Shown here piece after piece: positions 28,781 through 36,948 of a stretch of DNA of 36,948 nucleotides; position 1 is the stretch's first letter; each line of letters opens with the position of its first letter. The translations under genes were made by a program, and so were the position numbers. Source of the stretch: a virus; the IMG/VR virus record IMGVR_UViG_3300021961_000273, positions 1 to 36,948 of that record. One strand, written 5' to 3'. The notes under the pieces were generated by a model, which was given only the letters and a program-made list of their open reading frames with translations, was not told the DNA's origin and did no database searches.

Positions 28781-30458
28781 AACTGACAACTTAATGACTG
28801 CCATTCTGGCGCACGGTAGGGACCCTGTAAGTGGAGAGTACCTTACTGCTGCTCAAAGAAAGGAACTGTTTAAAAAATCGAAAATCTCTGGATCCAAAGT
28901 ATTTGGTGGAGGAGGTGGAAGAGGAAATGTTAGGGGTGGCGGCCGCGGTGGTGGTATTGCTGGTGGAGCACTAGCAGTTAGAGACCCTGGTGCAATCACT
29001 AATAATGATATTGCCCAAAAATTAGACAACATTTATGCACTGCTCAAGGCAGATGCTGATTCGGAAAGAAGATACAAAGAAGCATCATTTGAGAAGCAAA
29101 GACAAACAAGAGAGAAACTACTTAGAGGTAGTGCTGAAAATAGTTTAGAAGGAAAGGATAAGAACAAGGCAGAAAAGGTCGAAAAGGCCAAGAAAGGAAT
29201 GCAGGTGCAGATTCCTTTCTTAGAGAAACTTGCCAAGTTCTTGATGATTTATCTGGCGGGTTGGACCACAGATAAACTCATCAATATGTTCTCTGCGAAA
29301 GCAGAAGGAAATATTGCCAAGTTCCTTGAATATCGTGATATTCTTATTCAACAACTTGGCAAGTTCTTTGCTCCAGTTGCAAATATTGCTAATGGTTTTG
29401 CGATTTGGATTGCAAAAACAACTGGAAGAATTGCTAAGTTTGCTGCAAGTGTTGGTAATAAACTTTTCTCGCCATTCTTTAAAAAGGTTAAAGATATTGC
29501 AGTTGGAATGCTCAACAGGTTGAAGAACATTGTTCAGAAACCACTTCAAACAGTTGCTGAAAAACTTGTAAAACCAGTTCTCTCCAGAGGACAACAACTT
29601 TTAGAACGAGGAAAAGAAGCAGTTGCTAAGGGTTCAAAGGGATTAACTGAGAAACTTAGTAAGTTAACTAAACCAGCTGCCAAGTTTATGGCAGGCGTTG
29701 GAAAAAGATTAAACCCGAAAGAAATACTTGGTAGAGCATTCTCTCCGATTAAAAATCTTCTCGGTAGTGCATCTGGACCACTCACAAAAGGACTCAAGAA
29801 ACTTGTTGGTGGAAATCTTTTGGGAATGATTCTTGGTGCAGGATTTGATGTAAGACAACGTTTGATTGACGGTCAATCTCCCACACAAGCTTTTCTTGCG
29901 GGTATAATTAAAGGTGCTACTTCTGGTGCAATTGCTGGTACTATTACAACTGCATTATCTGCAGCAATTCCTGGTCTCGGTCTACCCTTAGGTCTCTTAC
30001 TTGGAGGATACCTGGGAGATAAGGGTGGGGAGTTGTTAGCTGGTCCAATTGATAAGTATTTTGCAGAGAAAAGAGATCCAAACGACTTTGACAAGTGGTT
30101 TACTAATTGGGCAAACAACAGTGATGATAGTGTAAAGGCAGTTCTTGGATGGGATAATAGACAGGCTAATCCTAAACAGACTCCTCCTAAAGGTCCCGAA
30201 AATGGTAAGGGTCAAGGCGGCGGCATGGGTGGCAACATGTCTTCTGGTGCCTCAGGAGTTCCTGCATCATCTCTTACTCCATCTAGAGGATCTAAATCAA
30301 ATTTCCCAGCCGTTATTCCCATGAGTGGTGGATTTTCTCAACCACCACAATCAATTCCAAACAAATCTTTAGTTACAAATATTCCTGTCATCGAATCTAC
30401 AAATTACGATAATCCATATCTTGCCTTCTCTTACTCTGTATATAACGTATTAGTCTGA
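28767..30458 (+). CDS. Tape-measure-like protein 1 (gp29-like)
   Basis: 563 residues (T4 gp29: 590). After a Gly/Arg-rich N-terminus come long helices (residues 80-145), then FLMIYLAGWTTDKL (158-171), helical amphipathic repeats with K-P-V/KL-type periodicity, and a glycine-zipper hydrophobic segment near 350-430 (GNLLGMILGAG, AGTITTALSAAIPGLGLPLG). This is tape-measure character: it sets tail length and inserts in the host membrane at ejection. The frameshifted gp26/gp51 chaperone directly upstream is the classical tape-measure neighbour. Ends by overlapping the next ATG. Confidence 0.65.
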   Translation: MASGRTDNLMTAILAHGRDPVSGEYLTAAQRKELFKKSKISGSKVFGGGGGRGNVRGGGRGGGIAGGALAVRDPGAITNNDIAQKLDNIYALLKADADSERRYKEASFEKQRQTREKLLRGSAENSLEGKDKNKAEKVEKAKKGMQVQIPFLEKLAKFLMIYLAGWTTDKLINMFSAKAEGNIAKFLEYRDILIQQLGKFFAPVANIANGFAIWIAKTTGRIAKFAASVGNKLFSPFFKKVKDIAVGMLNRLKNIVQKPLQTVAEKLVKPVLSRGQQLLERGKEAVAKGSKGLTEKLSKLTKPAAKFMAGVGKRLNPKEILGRAFSPIKNLLGSASGPLTKGLKKLVGGNLLGMILGAGFDVRQRLIDGQSPTQAFLAGIIKGATSGAIAGTITTALSAAIPGLGLPLGLLLGGYLGDKGGELLAGPIDKYFAEKRDPNDFDKWFTNWANNSDDSVKAVLGWDNRQANPKQTPPKGPENGKGQGGGMGGNMSSGASGVPASSLTPSRGSKSNFPAVIPMSGGFSQPPQSIPNKSLVTNIPVIESTNYDNPYLAFSYSVYNVLV

Positions 30459-32323
30459 TGGCAGCCATTGTTCCCTACCGTGCTATAACTAGAACCGCTG
30501 GTGGTGGTGCATTATCCACGCAGCAGAATAATGCTGGAAAGGTAAGAAAGACTGTTATTAATATCGAGAAAGTCCTTCAGAAAAGAACAAAGGATAGAAA
30601 AAAGTTTAACGAGAAAGAAGTAAAAACAACTAGACTAGTCGGAGAAACAAAGACTAGAACAGCGGCTGAAAGCGCCATGGAAAATTCATCTAAGTTTAGT
30701 ATGAACTTAGTGAATAAGGTTCCTCAGTTTGCTGTAGATGCATTCGCAAGAATCATGAATTTCTTGGGAATATATCTGATTGGGTGGATTACCGACAAGT
30801 TGCCAAAGATTATTAATGCTATTAAAGATTTGAATCAAAGGATTCAAAAAATGGGTGAGATTGTTACCAATTTAGCTAATAAATCATTAGCGATTGTTAC
30901 ATCAATGGGCAACTTAATTGCTGCCAAGACAAAGCAAATCGCAACTCTAGACTTTAGTGATAAGAGTGGAGATGTGAAGAAAGCACAAGATCAACTTGAT
31001 GCTGCATATGATTCCATGGAATCAGACTTTGCCATGGCTCAGAAGATATTTACTGCTCCATTAGGATCATTCCCAGTCGGTGATGCACCAACTGGAGATG
31101 GTGGTATAACTAGCGATCCTTCATTCAGTAAAGAGATTACCGCAGATGAGAGAGCGGCACTTGCTGTTCTTGCAAAATATGAATCTGGTGCAGCAGGATA
31201 TGATGCTGTCAACCAGATTGGAACGAAAGGTGGTAGAGGTGTTGGAGATGGATATTCTGGCAACATCAAAGGAATGAGTCAGCACGGTGGAAGATCCTTA
31301 GAGGATATGACCATCGGAGAGATCAAGGCTTTACAAAGAGAAGAAAGAATATCAAACGCTGAATGGATTAGCAAAGGTAAATTACATGCTGTAGGTAGAT
31401 ATCAATTTATTGGTAATACTCTTCCTGGTGTTGCTGCTCGTGCTGGATTTAGTGATGATACTAAGTTTACTAGAGCCGTTCAAGATAAAATGGCAATCCA
31501 ACTCATTAAGGAGAGAGGAATTTCTCCCTGGGTTGGTCCTAGTGACAAAGCATCGGCTGCAGAGAGAGCATTAGTTAGAAAAGTTCAGTTGGGTCAAGGT
31601 GGTGGTAATGGTGGTTCTATAATTAGACCCCACAAGGTAGCACCAACTATTATGGGTGGTGGTAGAGTTCTAACCTCTGGTATGGGAATGAGAGGTTTAG
31701 CATTGTCTCCTGGAATGCACATGGGAGTTGATGTCTCTGGAAGAACTGGAGAACCATTGCAAGCATTTACCGATGGTGTTGTTGAAGCAACTGGATATCA
31801 ATCAACGGGATATGGAAACTACATAAACTGGGTTGATAGTAAGGGTGTTGGGCATTTCTATGCTCACATGAATAAACCTGCTTTTGTTAGAAAGGGAACA
31901 AGAGTTAAGAAAGGAACTATTCTGGGAGAACTTGGTAGTACCGGTAGATCGAGTGGTCCACACTTGCACTGGGAAACTGCAACTAATCCAGCAGATACTG
32001 GACGATCAAAATCAGCAGTTCTTACGAGATTTAATCCACTTTCAAAATATGGCATTGATGCACCTTTTGGTGGAACTATAAGACCAGATCCTAGTTTGGC
32101 TACTACATCTCCAACAAGTTCTGGATATGATCTTTCCCCCTTGCCCGATGCTGGGCCTCCTCTTGATATGGAAAAACTCAAGAGATTGATCAAGGAAAAC
32201 CTGGAAAAGCAGGCAAAAACTGCTCCTCCAAGATATAATGCGGACAATGTTCCATCATCGTCAAATTATGACCCTGCTAAGAACGTAAATAGTATGATGT
32301 TCAATTCACTTGCTCACCAATGA
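30458..32323 (+). CDS. Second tape-measure-like protein with lysozyme-like and M23 peptidase domains
   Basis: 621 residues. Residues 30-190 are helical and share IYLIGWITDKL (105-115) with IYLAGWTTDKL of the preceding protein. Residues about 235-370 look lysozyme/transglycosylase-like (AKYESGAAGYDAVNQ with Glu242; AVGRYQFIGNTL). Residues about 400-515 are an M23 endopeptidase: HMGVD (His421, Asp425), YAHM (His470), HLHWE (His502, His504) for zinc. A Pro/Ser tail follows. It would open peptidoglycan during DNA entry, replacing the missing gp5 lysozyme. Overlaps gp27 by four bases. Confidence 0.8.
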   Translation: MAAIVPYRAITRTAGGGALSTQQNNAGKVRKTVINIEKVLQKRTKDRKKFNEKEVKTTRLVGETKTRTAAESAMENSSKFSMNLVNKVPQFAVDAFARIMNFLGIYLIGWITDKLPKIINAIKDLNQRIQKMGEIVTNLANKSLAIVTSMGNLIAAKTKQIATLDFSDKSGDVKKAQDQLDAAYDSMESDFAMAQKIFTAPLGSFPVGDAPTGDGGITSDPSFSKEITADERAALAVLAKYESGAAGYDAVNQIGTKGGRGVGDGYSGNIKGMSQHGGRSLEDMTIGEIKALQREERISNAEWISKGKLHAVGRYQFIGNTLPGVAARAGFSDDTKFTRAVQDKMAIQLIKERGISPWVGPSDKASAAERALVRKVQLGQGGGNGGSIIRPHKVAPTIMGGGRVLTSGMGMRGLALSPGMHMGVDVSGRTGEPLQAFTDGVVEATGYQSTGYGNYINWVDSKGVGHFYAHMNKPAFVRKGTRVKKGTILGELGSTGRSSGPHLHWETATNPADTGRSKSAVLTRFNPLSKYGIDAPFGGTIRPDPSLATTSPTSSGYDLSPLPDAGPPLDMEKLKRLIKENLEKQAKTAPPRYNADNVPSSSNYDPAKNVNSMMFNSLAHQ

Positions 32324-33642
32324 CGGCAGCTCAACAATCAGCAACCTATAAGGTATTGAATATCGAGTCTAACGACAAGGCAAACGTCATTGACATTCGC
32401 AATGGTGTTGTTGCTATGACGTACTATGAGGATATTTTTTCGCCAACTGTAACTGCAAAATTAATTGTTACAACTTCTGGTGATGTTGTAAATGGAACTG
32501 GACTGTATAATGGATTGCCTGTAAGAGGTGGGGAAAGAGTACAACTTGCTATTGACACTAGAAAGGGATCTGGGTTAAGATGGGATGATACTACAGAGTA
32601 TCTTCACGTTGGAAAAGTTAGTGATGTAGTAGCAACGAACCAGAAAGAAAGGTTTACTATTCATCTGGTATCGAAAGAAGCAATCAAGAATGAAACAAGC
32701 AGGGTTTATAAGAAGTATGAGGGATCAGCCAGAATCTCAGAAAACGTTAAAAAAATTATGTCTGAGGTTATACAAACGAACCTTCCTTTTGACGTTGATG
32801 ATACACAAAACAAGTATGGGTTTATAGGAAACAGTAAAAAACCTTTTACTGTTCTTCAGATGCTTGCTGCAAAATCTGTGTCTGGAAAGACTGAGAAGGA
32901 TGCATCTGCTGGTTATCTTTTCTACCAGACAAAAAGTGGGTTCAAGTATAAATCAATTGACGGACTCATTTCTCAACAACCTGTGGCAGAGTATGTGTAT
33001 ACTGATGTTAATCAGAGTTCTATTAATGAAGATACTAGTAATAGAATTTTAAACTATAAGACATCAACTAACACAAACTTAATCGCAAAACTTAGAACTG
33101 GACAGTTTGCATCATACAGAGTCTATTGGAATCCATTGACCTGGCAATTTACAAGCCCTGACATTGGATTGTTTACTAGAGAAGATTATCTTCAAGGTGT
33201 TAGAAACCTTGGGCAACAGTTTGTATTACCTGAGGTTGAGAATGCATATGGTCAAAAGGTAAGTCTAGGTGAAGTACCATCTAGGATTATCACGGGTGTA
33301 CAAGATATTGGAACTCTAGGAGAAAAGGATGATAAGAGTGCTAATGCTGACCCTGGTAAGTATCACTCTCAGTCGCTGATGAGATATAATTCTCTGTTCA
33401 CTCAACAAGTGAAGATGGCTGTTCCATGCAACACTGATTTGGAAGCAGGGCAGATTATCAAATGCATGTTCCCTTCAGTTGTAACTAGTAAGGATAAGCA
33501 GAATTCTCCAGACCCTGTTCAAAGTGGACTATATATGATTAAGGATTTGTGTCATTATTTCCAAGGACAACAATCATATACCTACATGACACTAGTCCGT
33601 GATACAATAGGATTGTATACACCAAATAATAAAGAAGCATAA
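32320..33642 (+). CDS. gp27: Baseplate central hub protein gp27
   Basis: 440 residues (T4 gp27: 391). VAMTYYEDIFSPTVTAKLIV, GLYNGLPVRGGERVQL, PFTVLQMLAAKSV, GYLFYQTKSGFKYKSIDGLI and a C-terminal QIIKCMFPSVV with YMIKDLCHYFQGQQSYTYMTLVRDTIG are the hub features: two tube-like barrels plus connecting strands. gp27 trimers carry the gp5 spike and continue the tube. The next genes are the spike proteins, which supports the call. Confidence 0.85.
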   Translation: MTAAQQSATYKVLNIESNDKANVIDIRNGVVAMTYYEDIFSPTVTAKLIVTTSGDVVNGTGLYNGLPVRGGERVQLAIDTRKGSGLRWDDTTEYLHVGKVSDVVATNQKERFTIHLVSKEAIKNETSRVYKKYEGSARISENVKKIMSEVIQTNLPFDVDDTQNKYGFIGNSKKPFTVLQMLAAKSVSGKTEKDASAGYLFYQTKSGFKYKSIDGLISQQPVAEYVYTDVNQSSINEDTSNRILNYKTSTNTNLIAKLRTGQFASYRVYWNPLTWQFTSPDIGLFTREDYLQGVRNLGQQFVLPEVENAYGQKVSLGEVPSRIITGVQDIGTLGEKDDKSANADPGKYHSQSLMRYNSLFTQQVKMAVPCNTDLEAGQIIKCMFPSVVTSKDKQNSPDPVQSGLYMIKDLCHYFQGQQSYTYMTLVRDTIGLYTPNNKEA

Positions 33643-33855
33643 ATGGAAAACATCGAAGCACACATCGAGCAGGATAAAAAGATTCTCGATGATCCTACTA
33701 TTTCTCCCCAAATGCGTCGTCATACTGAAGGAGAACTTCAAGAACTGGAAGCGTATCACGCTAATCATCCAGAAGACCAGCATGATCCAACACCCTTAGA
33801 GCTATATTGTGATTCTAATCCTGATGCTCTTGAATGTAGAGTTTACGACGACTGA
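33643..33855 (+). CDS. Conserved hypothetical phage protein (70 aa)
   Basis: 70 residues starting immediately after the gp27 stop. Helical and acidic: EAHIEQDKKILDDPTISPQMRRHTEGELQELEAY, then NHPEDQHDPTPLELYCDSNPD and ECRVYDD. I believe close relatives occur at this position in other T4-like cyanophages. It may help hub or spike assembly by position only. No catalytic motif. Confidence 0.7.
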   Translation: MENIEAHIEQDKKILDDPTISPQMRRHTEGELQELEAYHANHPEDQHDPTPLELYCDSNPDALECRVYDD

Positions 33856-33860
33856 TATAG

Positions 33861-36005
33861 ATGTCACTAGAGGAATTTGGTAGTCTACAAAATAACTTCG
33901 TAGGAAGAGACGGATTCCGTTGGTGGATCGGTCAGATAGCCCCTGGTGAGATTAGAGACACCTGGGGTAATAGAGTCCGTGTGCGTATCATGGGCTACCA
34001 TCCTTTCAGTGAGGAAGAACTGCCAAATGATAAACTTCCTTATGCAAACATTCTTTTAGGTACTACTTCTGGTAGTGGTGGCGGCGGTGTATATGCCAGT
34101 CATACATTGAGACCTGGAGATGTTGTATTTGGATTTTTCCTTGATGGTGACAACGCACAACTACCTTGCATCAATGGAGTTTTTGGTAGAACAACTGAGG
34201 TAACTAAACTAGCATCTGCAAATTATAAGTCACCTTTCGCTCCTTATAGCGGAAAGGGTGAAAAGATGAAACCCGCTCACAATAGGGTTCCTGACAAATC
34301 CACCGAAGTTAAGAATGGTGCTGATCCTAAGAATGCACCTGATCCTTCAGAGACTGGAGAGCAGGGAACAGCTGCACCCAAGACACCATCTAACACAACA
34401 AAGGGAACAAATGGTGTAGAGGCTGATAACAGAGCGAACGGAACTTGTGTAAAACTTGCTGATGCATGTAAGGACAATCCACTCTCTGAGTTGATGGATA
34501 CCTTGGACAATCTTATGACTAAACTCAATAAGGTTGGTAAGTCCCTTGCTAATATTCAGAAAGAACTGAATAAGGTTCTAAACTTAATCCAAGACATCGG
34601 TGGTAATTTCGTACAGACTGCTATTGGTGCTCTATTTGGTGAATTAGAGAAGGTACTGTCGAAGGGATTAGAAAAACTGTTTGATTCGGTGTTTGCCTCT
34701 ACAATGGCATCATCTGGTGGCAACTTTCCATTATCTTATGCTGCTGGAGTGGCAGCACAGGCAGCCCAGATCCCCCTCATTGAGAAACTTCAGGATGCAC
34801 TGCAATGTGTTGGGAATAAGATTGTAACTGGTCTTAAAGAGGCAGCAAGAGGTCTTTTAGAGTCTTTCGTTGGCAACATACTAGATGTAACTCAGTGTGC
34901 TGTTGAGGCATACGCTGGAAGTTTCCTTGCTGATATTGTTAAGCAAATCTCTGATGGTCTTGCTAAACCACTAGAAGCAGTAAGTAAGATTCTTGGTCCT
35001 ATATTCACCGTAATCGGATTCTTACAGAAGGCTGGTGGAGCATTCAAATCTATTCTCGCTTTCCTTGATTGTGGTCAGGGTGAGGCATGTGCAGAGATTA
35101 AGAAGTGGTGTATCGGATCTGGCCCTGAGAAAGCAAAAGATGATGATGCAAAAGAGAAGACGAAAGAGGGTGAAAGAAAAGATAATGGAGAAGCGGCAGG
35201 TGCTGGTGAAGAAAAACCCAGCATGTTTGATAAGGTAATGGATAAACTGGGATCATTTAATCTCGGTACAGATAATGTATCTTCTGAAGGACTTCTCAAA
35301 GGTATTACTGGTAATCCAAATCTTCAAGTCAGACAATCTCAAGGATGTTATGCGGGAGATCCTGCAGGATTGCCTTGCGGAAGACCACAAGTAGAGTTTA
35401 TCGGTGGTGGTGGATTCGGTGCTCTTGCTAAAGCATTTGTTGGTAATGTTATTCAGGAAACAGAAGGTCTTGGTGCAGCCGTATCTGATACAGTCGGTGC
35501 TGCTAATGACTTAGGTGGAATTATTGGATTCCAGATTCAAGATCCTGGTCAGGGATATGCTTATCCTCCAATCGTTAAGATTAAAGATCAGTGCAAACAG
35601 GGATATGGATGTGTTGCTAGAGCAACTCTGAATGAGAACGGTGGAATTGAAACAGTCTATGTTGTTTCTCCTGGAGAAGGTTATACTATTGATCCATCAC
35701 AAGGTACTCTTGGAGTAGTTGGTATTGAGGTTGTTAATGGTGGAATTGGATACGACGATGACACAGTAGTTACAGACGATCTTGGTAACAACTACAACGT
35801 TGTTATTAGAGATGGTACTATTATCGAAGTAAAACCAATTAGTCTAAACTCTGTAGGAGTATCGCCAACTTTAACTGTTACTGGTAACGGTAGTGGTGCT
35901 AACTTGGCACCAGTTGTTAGTGATATAATTATAGATGGTACGGGTGAAGTCCTGTATGTCAAGGATTGTGTGGGATCACCTTTTGAGGTACTGAGGATTC
36001 AATAA
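33861..36005 (+). CDS. gp5: Baseplate hub/spike protein gp5-like, lacking lysozyme
   Basis: 714 residues. The N-terminal OB-fold matches gp5 (RWWIGQIAPGEIRDTWGNRVRVRIMGYHPF... LRPGDVVFGFFLDGD... PCINGVFG; 20-115). T4 gp5 then has a lysozyme and a C-terminal beta-helix; here these are absent. Instead there is a disordered KNGADPKN/PSETG linker, a long amphipathic helical middle (about 195-410) with Cys in NGTCVKLADACKDN, a second charged linker, and C-terminal beta repeats (GQGYAYPPIVKI, GEGYTIDP, GGIGYDDDT). The beta-helix is encoded by the next gene, one base overlapping. Confidence 0.8.
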   Translation: MSLEEFGSLQNNFVGRDGFRWWIGQIAPGEIRDTWGNRVRVRIMGYHPFSEEELPNDKLPYANILLGTTSGSGGGGVYASHTLRPGDVVFGFFLDGDNAQLPCINGVFGRTTEVTKLASANYKSPFAPYSGKGEKMKPAHNRVPDKSTEVKNGADPKNAPDPSETGEQGTAAPKTPSNTTKGTNGVEADNRANGTCVKLADACKDNPLSELMDTLDNLMTKLNKVGKSLANIQKELNKVLNLIQDIGGNFVQTAIGALFGELEKVLSKGLEKLFDSVFASTMASSGGNFPLSYAAGVAAQAAQIPLIEKLQDALQCVGNKIVTGLKEAARGLLESFVGNILDVTQCAVEAYAGSFLADIVKQISDGLAKPLEAVSKILGPIFTVIGFLQKAGGAFKSILAFLDCGQGEACAEIKKWCIGSGPEKAKDDDAKEKTKEGERKDNGEAAGAGEEKPSMFDKVMDKLGSFNLGTDNVSSEGLLKGITGNPNLQVRQSQGCYAGDPAGLPCGRPQVEFIGGGGFGALAKAFVGNVIQETEGLGAAVSDTVGAANDLGGIIGFQIQDPGQGYAYPPIVKIKDQCKQGYGCVARATLNENGGIETVYVVSPGEGYTIDPSQGTLGVVGIEVVNGGIGYDDDTVVTDDLGNNYNVVIRDGTIIEVKPISLNSVGVSPTLTVTGNGSGANLAPVVSDIIIDGTGEVLYVKDCVGSPFEVLRIQ

Positions 36006-36538
36006 TGTCAGAGTCAAAAGAAAGAAGAATCATTGCCAATAAGGGCCCAAACTATAAGCAAGACATCAACAATCCTCAGTCTGGTGGATTTGGACCTGAA
36101 GTTGCGAAGGTCATGGCTATCACCGATGAAGGTGAAGTCTTTATCCATTCATTATCTCAAGACGGAACAGTAAGAATCGTCGTTGACAAGACGATGGAAG
36201 TTACTGCTGGTGAAGATAATGATGAAGGTAAGATTGATATGGTTATCAACTGTATGAATGGTGATATCTGTATCAATGCTATATCTGGACAGGTAAGAAT
36301 AAAAGGTAGAGATATTGTTCTAGAGGCTGGTAGAGATCTAACTCTCAAAGCAGGAAGAAATCTAAACCTGAAAGGAAAATCAAAAGTAGACATTGACGGG
36401 AACAAAGTTCAGGCAACTGGTAAAGCAGGAAACCTGATGCAGGCAATGAAGATGACTTTTGTCCAGAAGATTGCTGCTACAACTAAACTTGGTCCTGGCA
36501 TTTTGCTTGAGATCGGCAAATCAATTATCAATAGATAA
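36005..36538 (+). CDS. Separate spike beta-helix protein (gp5 C-terminal/VgrG-like)
   Basis: 177 residues overlapping the gp5 stop by one base. Residues about 65-145 contain short repeats typical of the triple-stranded beta-helix of gp5/VgrG: DGTVRIVVD, GDICINAISG, GQVRIKGRDIVLEAGRDLTLKAGRNLNLKGKSKVDIDG. A C-terminal helical segment follows. It likely forms the needle at the tip of the hub in trimeric form, acting with the lysozyme-less gp5. Inference from repeats and position. Confidence 0.7.
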   Translation: MSESKERRIIANKGPNYKQDINNPQSGGFGPEVAKVMAITDEGEVFIHSLSQDGTVRIVVDKTMEVTAGEDNDEGKIDMVINCMNGDICINAISGQVRIKGRDIVLEAGRDLTLKAGRNLNLKGKSKVDIDGNKVQATGKAGNLMQAMKMTFVQKIAATTKLGPGILLEIGKSIINR

Positions 36539-36540
36539 TC

Positions 36541-36885
36541 ATGTCACAGTTTGAAACTAGTTATCCTAATATTGATAACCCAGAAGGACTTTTGGGTATA
36601 CCAGATGTTGTCGTTAAGAAGACAACATTTATTCAACCTGTTTCTGGTGTTGATCCAAAGAATCCCGAGGATTATGTAACCAAAAAGTATTATGAGGAGA
36701 ATACTCCTGAGGGATCTGTCACAGTAAATCAGGTTGGTTATGCTGGTAGCAATCCAATCTTAACAACTGGAACGGTAATCTCTGTAGGATCGACAAGTAA
36801 TGCTTACGGAACTCGTTATATCTCTGTAGGTTCTACTCCCAGCGTAACGGCTGGATTTGACGGAGACATTTGGTACGTCGTTTGA
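36541..36885 (+). CDS. Virion structural protein (114 aa)
   Basis: 114 residues. The N-terminus (SYPNIDNPEGLLGIPDVVVKK) is extended and Pro/Asp-rich; the rest is beta-like with TTGTVISVGSTSNAYGTRYISVGSTPS and a C-terminal FDGDIWYVV, a terminal motif often seen in fibre and baseplate accessory proteins. Two bases after the spike gene and in the same late operon. A baseplate or spike-associated role is inferred; no named family. Confidence 0.6.
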   Translation: MSQFETSYPNIDNPEGLLGIPDVVVKKTTFIQPVSGVDPKNPEDYVTKKYYEENTPEGSVTVNQVGYAGSNPILTTGTVISVGSTSNAYGTRYISVGSTPSVTAGFDGDIWYVV

Positions 36886-36886
36886 T

Positions 36887-36948
36887 ATGCAAACCGCCTA
36901 TATTAAGAACTCGAATACTTGGGTTGAGATAACTGATCTTTTTGTAAA
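36887..36948 (+). CDS. Start of a further structural gene (3' end missing)
   Basis: Twenty codons from ATG 36887 to the window edge (MQTAYIKNSNTWVEITDLFV). It begins one base after the previous stop and has no in-frame stop, so it is a genuine continuation of the late operon. The segment looks like the start of a fibre or baseplate protein; nothing more can be said. Confidence 0.5.
   Translation, partial: MQTAYIKNSNTWVEITDLFV

Overview
This window is a contiguous piece of the genome of a T4-like cyanophage (a marine myovirus of Synechococcus/Prochlorococcus type). The evidence is a set of recognisable T4 core proteins (gp32, gp33, gp4, gp53, gp48, gp26, gp51-like, gp27, gp5, and probably gp54 and gp29) together with families typical of cyanophages: PhoH, ThyX, DUF1825-like and DUF4278-like proteins, several 2-oxoglutarate/Fe(II) oxygenases and carbamoyltransferases. 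Short T4-type late promoter elements (NATAAATA or CTAAATA) stand before many structural genes on both strands. Genes are densely packed with many ATGA/TAATG overlaps, and the DNA is moderately AT-rich. No tRNA, CRISPR array or insertion sequence was seen. Family names are from memory of motifs; no database was searched.

Layout. (1) 1-5786: late tail-fibre region with a partial fibre-like protein, a small structural protein, and three consecutive pairs of a Gly/Cys-rich adhesin-like gene plus a gene resembling a tail-fibre assembly chaperone. (2) 5787-7547, minus strand: one large fibre-like protein under its own late promoter. (3) 7623-16967: accessory region with an HldD-like sugar epimerase, a GT9/heptosyltransferase-like protein, a full-length and an N-terminal-only carbamoyltransferase, three oxygenase-like proteins, glutaredoxin, a Mom-like DNA-modification candidate and small conserved phage genes. 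(4) 17014-18376: three basic proteins, each starting with a leader like the T4 capsid-targeting sequence, behind a late promoter. (5) 18697-19277: a NtcA-type palindrome, a textbook sigma-70 promoter, an RNA that looks like a Downstream-peptide (glutamine) riboswitch, three microprotein genes and a terminator. (6) 19313-23974: nucleotide and DNA metabolism and late transcription (ThyX, PhoH, a PD-(D/E)XK exonuclease, gp33, an oxygenase, gp32). (7) 24045-27020, minus strand: gp53, gp48, the head-completion nuclease gp4 and small proteins. (8) 27050-36948: tube/hub/spike module: gp54-like, gp26 with a -1 frameshift extension (gp51-like), two tape-measure-like proteins (the second carrying cell-wall hydrolase domains), gp27, a gp5 without lysozyme, a separate beta-helix spike protein and further structural genes.

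The most interesting points are: a complete -1 ribosomal frameshift signal joining gp26 to the gp51-like ORF just before the tape measure; a nitrogen-sensing promoter/riboswitch unit driving microproteins; three candidate internal head proteins with capsid-targeting leaders; three adhesin/chaperone cassettes with extremely Cys-rich adhesins; a Mom-like gene in a T4-like cyanophage; and muralytic domains moved from gp5 to a tape-measure-like protein.
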